In this document: positions 18,412-29,400 of the stretch, one piece after another
Position numbering within the stretch: position 1 is the stretch's first letter
Layout of the letters: every line of letters begins with the position of its first letter
Assembly (NCBI RefSeq): GCF_007747995.1
Contig: NZ_CP036276.1
Location: 7,244,001-7,308,000, forward strand
Direction of reading: 5' to 3'
From: Symmachiella dynata
Lineage (GTDB): Bacteria; Planctomycetota; Planctomycetia; Planctomycetales; Planctomycetaceae
Length of the DNA: 64,000 nt
Notes under the pieces: model-generated
Database searches by the model: none
What the model saw: only the letters and a program-made list of their open reading frames with translations
Told to the model about the DNA's origin: nothing
Program-made: the position numbers and the translations under genes

Positions 18412-19257
18412 CTACACCAGCGATTGCTTAAACAACGCGAGCATGCGTGCCCAAGCTTTCTCTGCTTGTTTCTGGTTGTACACCTTGGTGTCGGGCGGAC
18501 ACCAACCATGTGCGGCGGGGTACACCTCGATCTCGGCGGTGAGTCCTGCGTCGGCAAAAGCTTTTTTGAGCACCTCTTTCGCTTCGGGATCGCGTTCGTC
18601 GTCGTTTTCGGCGACCGCATTGAGGAACTGTGCCTTCATTTTGGGGATCAGCAGATGCGGGCTGTCCGGTTTATCGGTGACCAAGCCGCCGCCATGAAAC
18701 GTCGCCCCTGCTCCGACACGGTCCGGCACAGCTGCCGCCGTCCGCATCACGATGGGGCCTCCCATGCAGTATCCGGTGGTACCGATCTTTTTGCTCTTGT
18801 CGACCTGCGGTTGCGCGTCGAGCCAAGCAATAAACGCCTTGGAGTCTGTGGTTTGCGTCTTTGCATTCAACGACCGCGCCAGCGGGATTACATCTGGAAT
18901 CGGCGTGTTCGCCCCTTTGGGAGCGGTCGGCGCCTTTTGGGTGCGATAAAACGGATTGACGACCAATACGCTGTACCCCGATTCGGCAAGCCGATTGCCC
19001 ATCTGACGAAACGCCGGGCGCAATCCGAAGATGTCCGGCCAGATAAGCACCGCTGGGTGCTTACCGGTTTTGGGAGCCACAAAGTAGGCATCGCATTTGC
19101 CGTCGGGAGTTTCAATCACGACGTCGCGTCCACTCACCTCTGCCGCATTCGCCGTACGCGGCAGCATGGCAGCACCGACTGCCGCAGCCGCCATCGCACC
19201 AAAGTCCCGACGAGAATATTTCTTAAGATCGTCTTCAAAATGATCTTGATCACACAT
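18412..19257 (-). CDS. Dienelactone hydrolase family protein, Tat-exported
   Basis: A 281-residue protein from the ATG beginning MCDQDHFE, preceded by a GGAG site. The N-terminus carries a Tat motif (KYSRRDFGAMAAAAVGAAM) and a cleavage-like ANA-A. The alpha/beta-hydrolase domain has the nucleophile elbow GYCMGG with Cys164, an acidic residue in ENDDERDPE and the histidine in AAHGWCPPD, which form the Cys-Asp-His triad of dienelactone hydrolases. Export is unusual for classic ClcD-type enzymes but common for the planctomycete variants. The natural ester substrate is not known. It stands alone between the DUF1501 gene (convergent) and the PEP-CTERM gene. Confidence 0.88.
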   Translation of the reverse strand: MCDQDHFEDDLKKYSRRDFGAMAAAAVGAAMLPRTANAAEVSGRDVVIETPDGKCDAYFVAPKTGKHPAVLIWPDIFGLRPAFRQMGNRLAESGYSVLVVNPFYRTQKAPTAPKGANTPIPDVIPLARSLNAKTQTTDSKAFIAWLDAQPQVDKSKKIGTTGYCMGGPIVMRTAAAVPDRVGAGATFHGGGLVTDKPDSPHLLIPKMKAQFLNAVAENDDERDPEAKEVLKKAFADAGLTAEIEVYPAAHGWCPPDTKVYNQKQAEKAWARMLALFKQSLV

Positions 19258-19616
19258 AAGGAGTCTCCAAATCAAAGGGGGCAGTACAGCTAAATTCTAT
19301 CCGGTCATAACGAAAATCATCGGATAAAAACAAGCCTACCAGCCCCGATTCTCATCTCCCCAATCTGCGACGCGTTGCTAGCTGCACGCCCTAAAAAGGG
19401 GGCCACAGGCGGCTTGTCCCCAGTGCAAAACGTGTGACCGGCAAAACACTGCTGGGCAAGTTAGGAGTGAATACCAACTCTTGGATGTATTCGTTTTTTC
19501 AACGGGCTGCTAGCGACCGTTCCTCTTCAACACGTGCGGATCGTGGATCCGACTCGAAGACTCCGGCGTGGTTTGGTCGGTTGGACCGCAACAGTGACGG
19601 CGCTATTGATTAAGAA
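19258..19616. other. Intergenic region between two minus-strand genes
   Basis: 359 bp holding the dienelactone hydrolase promoter and the 3' region of the PEP-CTERM gene. There are GC-rich segments with imperfect dyads but no strong terminator and no gene. Confidence 0.4.
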
Positions 19617-20336
19617 TCACGCGGCACAACTGGTCGATGCGTTTTTCAATCTTGCACGAAACAGGATCAAACAGAACGCTCCAAGTCCTGCCAAGATCAG
19701 GCCTTGCGGTTCAGGAACGACAGTAATCGGTTGTTCAACGGTGACCGAACCCGAAACCAACTGAGCGTCAACCGGTTGCCCAAGCAATGAGAGCACGGGA
19801 CTCCCCGGCGGCGTGCCGACCGCAAGAACCGTGCTTTCCCCTGGCGCGAGTGCAACAAAGTCGTAACTCAATACCGAAAATGTTTCACCGGGCAGGATCG
19901 TAAAGGGGAACGGGGAGAACAGCCCCACTGCACCAGCTCCCGATGCGAAACCAATCGGAGGAACAGCAAATTGCGCTGTCAATGGAGCACCGGTCGCAGC
20001 AAACTGCGGAAACGGTAAGCCAAACAGATCGATCGTTCCAGGATTGACTCCGGCCAATGCTCCGCCCAAATATCCAGTGGGACCGGCACCGAGAACGGCT
20101 CCTGCATCATTATAGGCGAGGTCGAACAAGATCGTATCGAAAATTGTGGGTGACAGGGGCAAGCCGTTATCGCTGATCACAACATCTACGGTGAAGATGT
20201 CGCCGAGCAGCACTGTCGTCGAGCTTTGAATCCCCGGCGTCAGTGGATCCATATCGACAGAAAGGACAGCTCCCGCATTTGTCACTGCCGGCGAAACAAA
20301 AAACGCCAGGATGGCAATCGGTAAAAAATTACGCAT
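19617..20336 (-). CDS. PEP-CTERM protein with a cohesin-like ectodomain
   Basis: A 239-residue protein from the ATG that begins MRNFLPIAILAFFVSPAVTN, a signal peptide. A TTG seven codons upstream is the alternative start. The mature domain begins with AVLSVDMDPLTPGIQ and continues as a beta-sandwich (GDIFTVDVVISDNGLP, TILFDLAYNDAGAVLG), which resembles cohesin-type domains. The C-terminus VVPEPQGLILAGLGAFCLIL, then FRARLKN, is a textbook PEP-CTERM sorting signal: the PEP motif, a membrane helix and basic residues, for processing by exosortase. It lies 102 bp downstream of the giant dockerin-bearing gene on the same strand, which makes a cohesin-dockerin relationship worth testing. The PEP-CTERM call is firm. 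The cohesin call is a visual judgement. Confidence 0.82.
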   Translation of the reverse strand: MRNFLPIAILAFFVSPAVTNAGAVLSVDMDPLTPGIQSSTTVLLGDIFTVDVVISDNGLPLSPTIFDTILFDLAYNDAGAVLGAGPTGYLGGALAGVNPGTIDLFGLPFPQFAATGAPLTAQFAVPPIGFASGAGAVGLFSPFPFTILPGETFSVLSYDFVALAPGESTVLAVGTPPGSPVLSLLGQPVDAQLVSGSVTVEQPITVVPEPQGLILAGLGAFCLILFRARLKNASTSCAA

Positions 20337-20438
20337 GAACACGAGCTTTCTAAACAATATCTTGGTTGGACGTCACGGTCTCGATTCAGCCCTACTTACA
20401 TTTAACCCAGTCTCTCTATTTCACGCAAACGATTCGAT

Positions 20439-23400
20439 TCAAAATTGTTCCGATTCCAAGAAAATATCATCAGGCAGTGAGCTGCCGACATTTCCGTAAA
20501 CGGACCAGAAGTCCAGAATATTCACTTGTCCATCGCCAGTGGTATCGGCGTCGGTATTGAATTGGCCAAAGTTTGAAGTGAGTTTCATCACATCGCTGAA
20601 TCCCACACTCCGGTCGCCGTCGATGTCACCTTCCAGGCGATGGAACCGATAGTCATAAATACCGTCGTCAACGCCATCCGTATCCTGCAAGACCGCATCG
20701 ACAAGTTGTGGGTTGAGGATTTCGCCCGTCTGAATTCGCAGTGCATAGTTGTCATTGCTCAAGAGAGTCTGACCGCTACCGCCAAATCCGTCCACGGTCA
20801 GGTCGACCGTGACTGAATTCGTCGCATCGTCCCAAACAAACCGGTCGGCGGACAGGACGACTTCTGTCGACGGAGAATTTGTCAAACCGTAGATCTGAAT
20901 AATCTCCACGATCTCACCGCTGGCGATCAACGCCCCGATGTTCGTATCGTCGCTGAACGTGACAGTGATATGCCGCACATTCGAACGGTTTTCTTCGCCA
21001 TCGTTCACAGACACGTCAACGATCGTAAATTCATTCACGGCTGCGACGTTCACATCAATGGTCACCGGTCCCGACGTAATCGCCGCATCGCTGCCATCTC
21101 CGGTATCAGTCACGTCGTAATCAAACGACGCTGGACCGTCCGCATCCGGTGTAAACCGTGCCGTGTAACCATCGGCCAGCAATTCCACCGTGCCGTTGAC
21201 CGCACCCGACACACTAAACAGCAGATCGTCGTCGGCTGTCTCAACATCGTCCACCAGCGTTCGTAGATCAATCTCAACGGCTGTGTCTTCGTCGGTATTC
21301 AGCGTCGTCGTACCAGCAATAGGAACATCATTCACCGCGGCCACAGTGATGTCGATGGTTTGCGGAGCGGATGTGATCGCAGCAGCACTGCCATCTCCCG
21401 TATCCGTCACGTCATAGACGAACGACGCCGGACCGTTGTAGTTCGCGCCGGGTGTGAACCGTGCGGTGTAGCCATCGGCCTGCAATTCCACGCTTCCATT
21501 CACAGCACCTGACACACTGAAGACGAGATCGTCGTCGGCTGTTTCCACATCCTCCACCAACGTACGCAGATCAATCTCAACCGGCGTATCTTCGCTCGTC
21601 GACATTGTCGTAGAACTTGCCACTGGATCGTCATTCACCGCAGCGACGTTGATGTCGATCGTTTGCGGAGCGGACGTGATCGCAGCAGCACCGCCATCTC
21701 CCGTATCGGTCACGTCGTAGACGAACAAAGCAGGACCGTTGTAATCCGCACCCGGTGTAAACCGTGCGGTGTAACCATCGGCCAGAAGTTCGACCGTACC
21801 ATTCACCGCGCCAGAAACATTGAACGCGAGATCGTCATCGGCCGTTTCCACATCGTCGACTAACGTACGCAGATCGATCTCCACCGGTGTATCTTCATCG
21901 GTATTCAGCGTCGTTCCCGTCGCGACCGGATCGTCATTCACCGCCGCCACATTGACGTCGATGGTTTGCGGTGCAGATGTGATTGCCGCAGCACTGCCAT
22001 CTCCCGTATCCGTCACGTCATAGTTGAACGAAGCGAGGCCGTTGTAGTTAGCACCCGGTGTGAATCGGGCGGTGTAACCGTTGGCCAGCAGTTCGATTGC
22101 ACCATTCACCGCACCAGAAACGCTGAATACGAGATCGTCGTCGGCCGTTTCAATGTCGTCCACCAGCGTCCGTAGATCAATTTCAACCGGCGTATCTTCA
22201 TCCGTCGCCAAGGTCGTCCCCGTCGCAACCGGATCGTCATTCACCGCGGCCACATCCACGATGAACGTCTGGCTAACGCTTAGTCCACCCGTATCAGTCG
22301 CTTGGACCGTGATGGTTGATGAACCGTTGGCATTCGGAGCGTAATCGAGCGTCAACTGGCCGGTGGTCGGATCGATCATCACCGACGCAAACAGCGATGC
22401 GTTGCTATTCGCTGTGATCTCAAGGTCCAACTCACTATCCGCATCTTCCAAATCTTCGAAGGCGGCAAACAAGTCGATCACGCTCGAGGGAGCATCCTCA
22501 ATCACAGCCACGTCGCCAATCGGTGTTTCCACAAACGGTCGGTCATTATCGCCACCGACTGTCACATCGATCGTGACGGGGCCGACTGTGATCGGATCAT
22601 CACCGCCATCACCCGTGTCCGTCACGCGATAGGCAAACGACGCTGGACCGTTGTAGTCCGCACCGGGGGTGAACCGTGCTGTGTAACCGTCAACCAGTAA
22701 CTCCACACTGCCGTTTTCGGCGTCTGACACGCTGAAAGTCAGATCATCATCGGATGTCTCGACATCGGAAACTAATGTTCGCAAGTCGATCTCGACGGGT
22801 GTATCTTCGCCGGTCGACAAAGTCGTGGAATCCGCCACGGGAGCGTCATTGACCGCTGCGACGTTGATGTCGATCGCGATCGGGCCTGCGATGATCCCCG
22901 GGTCATCCCCATCCCCACTGTCCGTCACATCGTAAACAAACGAAGCAGCGCCGTTGTAGTTCGCACCGGGCGTGAACCGCGCCGTATAACCGTCAGCCAG
23001 TAACTCCACGGTGCCGTTGACCGCACCAGAAACGTTGAACACCAACTCATCATCGGCGGTTTCCACGTCATCGACCAACGTTCGCAAGTCGATCTCCACC
23101 GGCGTGTCTTCGTCGGTATTCAGCGTCGTCGTGCCGGCCGTTGGATCGTCATTCACAGCAGCCACGTCAATGTCCACGGTTTGCGGAACGGATGTGATTG
23201 CAGCAGCGCTGCCATCGCCCGTGTCCGTTACGTCATATTCAAATGATGCTGCGCCGTTGTAGTTCGCACCCGGTGTAAACCGCGCCGTGTAACCATCAGC
23301 CAGCAATTCTACGATGCCATTCACAGCACCTGAAACACTGAATACGAGATCGTCATCGACGGTTTCGACATCGTCCACCAACGTTCGCAGATCAATCTCG

Positions 23401-26400
23401 ACAGGCGTATCTTCGTCAGTCGCTAAAGTCGTCCCTGTCGCCGTTGGATCATCATTGACGGCTGCCACGTTGATATCGATTGCGAGCGGCCCAACGGTAA
23501 TTGCTGGATCGGCGCCATCGCCGGTATCTGTCACGTCATAGACGAATGAAGCCGAACCGTTGTAGTTCGCACCGGGTGTGAACCGTGCCGTGTATCCATC
23601 AGCGAGGAGTTCCACGCTACCGTTAACCGCACCCGAAACGTTAAATACCAGATCATCATCGGCGGTTTCCACGTCATCGACCAGCGTTCGCAGGTCGATC
23701 TCCACCGGCGTGTCTTCGTCGGTATTCAGCGTCGTCGTACCAGCCACCGGATCATCATTCACCGCAGCCACGTTGACGTCCACGGTTTGCGGTGCAGACG
23801 TGATCGCACTAGTACCGCTGTCTCCCGTATCCGTCACACCATAGTTGAACGACGCGGGACCGTTGTAGTTCGCACCCGGTGTGAACCGGGCTGTGTAACC
23901 ATTGGCCAGCAGTTCGACCGTGCCGTTCACAGCGCCGGATACGCTGAACACGAGATCGTCATCGGCCGTCTCAACATCGTCCACCAGCGTCCGCAGGTCA
24001 ATCTCGACCGGCGTATCTTCATCGGTATTCAGTGTCGTCCCCGTCGCGACCGGGTCATCGTTCACTGCGTCCACGTTCACGGTCATCGTGAGCGGTCCGG
24101 TCGTGATTGCCGCTGCACTCCCGTCGCCGGTATCCGTCACGTCGTAGTTAAACGAGGCCGGACCGTTGTAGTTCGCCGTCGGTGTAAAACGAGCCGTGTG
24201 GCCGTCCGCCAGCAGTTCTACGGTGCCGTTCACCGCCCCCGAGACATTGAAAATCAAATCTTCGGCGGCCGTTTCGACGTCGGAAACAAATGTCCGCAGA
24301 TCGACTTCAAGCGGGGTGTCTTCCAAAATATTAAATGTCGTGACATCCCCTTGCGGAACGTCGTTTACCGCCGCCACGTCCACCACAAACGTCTGGCTGA
24401 TACTCAGTCCGCCCGTGTCGGTCGCCTGAACGGTGATCGTCGACGTCCCGTTGGCATTCGGAGCATAATCGAGTGTCAACTGGCCGGTAGTCGGGTTGAT
24501 CATCGCCGACGCAAACAGCGATGCGTTGCTGTTCGCTGTGATTTCAAAGTCCAAGTCGCTGTCCGCATCTTCCAAGTCGTCAAAAGCGGCAAACAGATCA
24601 ATCAGGCTTGAGGGAGCGTCTTCCAGAACGGCAACGTCTTCAATCGGTGTTTCCACAAATGGCTGATCATTGTCGCCACCGACATTGATATCGATCGTGA
24701 TTGGACCAACGAGGATCGCCGCTGCACTGCCGTCACCCGTGTCGGTCACGTCGTAAACGAAGGACGCCGGACCATTGTAGTCCGCACCGGGCGTAAACCG
24801 CGCCGTGTAGCCATCGGCGAGCAGCTCCACGGTCCCGTTCACAGCACCCGACACGCTGAAGAACAGATCGTCGTCAGCCGTTTCGACGTCATCCACCAGC
24901 GTACGCAAGTCGATCTCAACCGGCGTATCTTCATCAGTCGCCAAGGTCGCTGCCGTCGAATCCGGCTCATCATTCACCGCAGCCACGTTGATGTCGATCG
25001 TCAACGGCCCCACGATAATCCCCGGGGCATCACCATCGCCCATGTCCGTCACGTCATAAACGAACAACGCCGCACCATTGTAATTCGCACCCGGCGTAAA
25101 CCGTGCCGTGTAACCATCGGTCAGCAGTTCCACCGTGCCGTTCACGCCACCGGAGACATTAAAGACCAAGTCGTCATCAGCGGTTTCGAGATCGGCAACC
25201 AACGTTCGCAGATCGATTTCGACCGGTGTGTCTTCATCGGTCGCCAAGGTTGTTCCTGTCGCAACCGGATCATCATTCACCGCTGCCACAGTCACGTCGA
25301 TCGTCACCGGACTGACCGTAATCGGAGCATCACCGCCATCACCCGCATCCGTCACGTCGTAAGCAAATGAGGCCGGGCCGTTGTAGTTGGCACCGGGCGT
25401 GAACCGGGCCGTATAACCATTGGCCAGCAATTCCACCGTGCCGTTCACGGCTCCTGACACGCTAAAGACAAGATCGTCGTCAGCCGTTTCCACATCCTCG
25501 ACGAGCGTTCGCAGGTCAATCTCAACCGGCGTATCTTCATCGGTTGCTAAAGTTGTCGGATTCGCCACTGGATCGTCGTTCACCGCAGCCACGTTCACAT
25601 CGATCGTCAATGGGCCACTAGTAATCGCCGCCGCACCGCCATCCCCTGTGTCCATCACGTCATAGACAAATGAGGCCGGACCGTTGTAATCCGCACCCGG
25701 TGTAAACCGTGCCGTGTGACCATCGGCGAGCAATTCCACCGTCCCATTGACCGCACCGGAAACGCTGAACACCAGATCGCCGTCCGCCGTCTCGACATCT
25801 TCGACCAACGACCGCAGGTCAATTTCAACCGCTGTGTCTTCGTTCGTATTCAGCGTCGTCGCACCGGCCACCGGAGCATCATTCACCGCGGCCACATTGA
25901 TCTCGATGACTTGCGGAGCGGACGTGACCGCAGCGGCACTGCCATCTCCAGTATCCGTCACGTCGTAGACGAACAAAGCAGGACCATTGTAGTTCGCACC
26001 GGGTGTGAACCGCGCCGTGTGACCATTGGCCAGCAGTTCGACGCTGCCATTCACGGCACCCGATACATTGAACACGAGATCGTCATCGACCGTTTCAACA
26101 TCGTCCACCAGCGTCCGTAGATCAATTTCAACCGGTGTATCTTCATCAGTATTCAGCGTCGTTCCCGTCGCTACCGGATCGTCATTCACCGCCGCCACCG
26201 TGATGTCGATCGCGAACGGCCCGACGACAATCGCTGGGTCCACGCCGTCGCCGGTATCTGTCACGTCATAGACGAACGAAGCAGGACCGTTGTAATTCGC
26301 ACCGGGCGTGAACCGCGCCGTGTAACCATCTGTCAGCAATTCTACGCTACCATTGGTCGCGCCAGACACACTGAACACCAGATCGTCATCGGCCGTCTCG

Positions 26401-29400
26401 ACATCGTCCACCAACGTCCGTAGGTCAATTTCGACCGGTGTGTCTTCGACAGTATTCAGCGTCGTTCCAGTGGCTACCGGAGTATCATTCGTCGCACTGA
26501 CCGTCACATTGATCGTCACCGGATCGCTCGTGAGAGGAGTATCCGCACCATCGCCGGTATCAGTCACGTCGTAATCAAACGAGGCCGGACCGTTGTAGTT
26601 CGCGCCGGGTGTGAATCGTGCCGTGTAACCATTGGCCAGCAATTCCACGCTTCCATTCACAGCACCTGACACACTGAAGACAAGATCGTCGTCGGCTGTT
26701 TCCACATCCTCCACCAACGTACGCAGATCAATCTCAACCGGCGTATCTTCGCTCGTCGACATTGTCGTAGAACTTGCCACTGGATCGTCATTCACCGCAG
26801 CGACGTTGATGTCGATCGTTTGCGGAGCGGACGTAATCGCAGCAGCACTGCCATCTCCCGTATCCGTCACGTCGTAGACGAACGACGCCGGACCGTTGTA
26901 GTTCGCACCGGGAGTGAACCGCGCCGTGTAACCATCAGCGAGGAGTTCCACGCTGCCATTGACCGCACCAGATACGTTGAACACGAGATCGTCGTCGGCC
27001 GTTTCGACATCATCGACCAACGTTCGCAGGTCGATCTCAACGGCTGTGTCTTCGTCAGTATTCAGCGTCGTTCCCGTCGCCACCGGATCATCATTCACCG
27101 CCGCCACCGTGATGTCGATCGCGAACGGTCCGACGATGATCGCTGGATCCGCGCCGTCGCCGGTATCTGTCACGTCATAGACGAACGACGCCGGACCATT
27201 GTAGTTCGCACCCGGTGTGAATCGCGCCGTGTGACCATCTGCCAGCAGTTCGACCGTACCATTCACCGCGCCAGACACGTTGAACACCAGATCATCATCG
27301 ACCGTTTCGACATCATCGACCAACGTCCGTAGATCGATCTCCACCGGTGTATCTTCATCGGTATTCAGCGTCGTTCCCGTCGCGACTGGATCGTCATTCA
27401 CCGCCGCCACATTGACGTCGATGGTTTGCGGAGCAGATGTGATCGCAGCGTCGCTGCCATCGCCCGTATCCGTCACGTCATAGTTGAACGATGCGGAGCC
27501 GTTATAGTTCGCACCCGGTGTGAATCGTGCCGTGTAACCATCGGCCAGCAGTTCGACCGTGCCGTTCACAGCGCCCGATACGCTGAATACCAAATCGTCG
27601 TCGGCCGTCTCAATGTCGTCAACCAGCGTCCGTAGATCAATTTCAACCGGCGTATCTTCATCCGTCGCCAAGGTCGTCCCCGTCGCGACCGGATCGTCAT
27701 TCACCGCCGCCACATCCACGATGAACGTCTGGCTGATGCTCAAACCACCGGTATCAGTCGCCTGGACCGTGATGGTTGATGAACCGTTGGCATTCGGAGC
27801 GTAATCGAGCGTCAACTGGCCGGTCGTCGGGTCAATCATCACCGACGTAAACAGCGATGCGTTGCTGTTGGCCGTGATCTCCAAGTCCAACTCACTGTCC
27901 GCATCTTCCAAATCTTCGAAGGCGGCAAACAAATCGACCACGCTCGAGGGAGCATCTTCGATCACAGCCACGTCGCCAATCGGTGTTTCCACAAACGGTT
28001 GATCGTTATTGCCACCGACATTCACCGTAATCGTCACCGGCCCGACGGTGACGAATGGGTCGTCCCCACGGATTCCGTCATCAGTGACGTGATAGTCGAA
28101 CGCGGCAACTCCGCTGAAGTCTTCATCCGGGGTGAAGCGGGCTGTGTAGCCGTCAGGTAACAATTCGACCGTACCGTTCACCGGGTTGGATACGGCAAAG
28201 GTGAAGTTGTCATCCTCCGTCTCGACATCTTCAACCAAGGTCCGCAAATCGATCTCGACCGCTGTGTCTTCAGTGGTATTCAACGTCGTCGTGCTTGCCA
28301 CGGGTGGGTCGTTAACGTCTTCCACAATGATGCGGAACGTTTGTTCGACGAACAACCCGCCGGTATCGGTCGCGCGAACGGTGATGACGGTCAGCCCTGC
28401 GGCGTTTGCTGCATATTCCAACGTGAGTTCGCCGGTGACTTCGTCGATGGAGACGTTTTCGAACAATATAGCGTCGGTGTTGCCGGTCACCTCGAACACC
28501 AAGTCTTCATCCGGATCTTCGACGTCGCTGAAATATGTGAAGAGGTCCAGGACCGTCGGCGGGGCATCCTCATTGACATCAAAGTTAGACAAGACCAACT
28601 CGATCACGGGTGTGTCGTTCTCAGCAGCAATAACAACATTGTTCACGATCGGTCCCACAGTGATCGGTGCAGCACCAGAATCGCCCGTGTCCGTCACGTC
28701 ATACTGGAACGACGCTGGGCCGAAGTAATCCGCTCCGGGTGTGAATCTCGCCGTATAGCCATCCGCCAGCAATTCGACGGTGCCGTTGACCGCGCCTGAA
28801 ACGCTGAACACGAGATCGTCGTCAGCCGTTTCATCGTCTTCGACCAGCGTCCGCAGGTCGATATCGACAGCGGTGTCCTCGTTGGTATTCAAAGTTATAC
28901 CGACGGCGACCGGTGCTTGGTTCACGGCAAAAACGTTGACGTCGATTGTTACCGGACCGGAACTGATCGGCGCGTCGCCGCTGTCACCGGTATCTGTGAC
29001 TTCGTAATCGAATGCAGCGGGACCGTTGTAGCCATCAGCCGGCGTGAACACCGCCGTATACCCGTTGGCCAGGAGTTCAACGGTGCCGTTGACCGCGTTG
29101 GACACGGAAAATGCCAGATCGATATCCGGTGTTTCCACATCGTCAACGAGCGACCGCAGATCGATTGAGACCCCAGTCCCCTCGGTAGTGTTGAGCGTTG
29201 TCGTTTCCACAACCGGAGCGTCGTTGACAGGAGCGATGATGATGTTAACTATAAACGGGCCGACAGTGACCGGGCCGTCGACACCATCGCCAGTATCTGT
29301 GACTGTAAACTCAAAATTACCGAAACCGTTGTAATCGGGGACGGGAATAACAGTTGCAAAATGGAGGCTGTTCCAATTGAGAATGATGTTATCAACGCCG

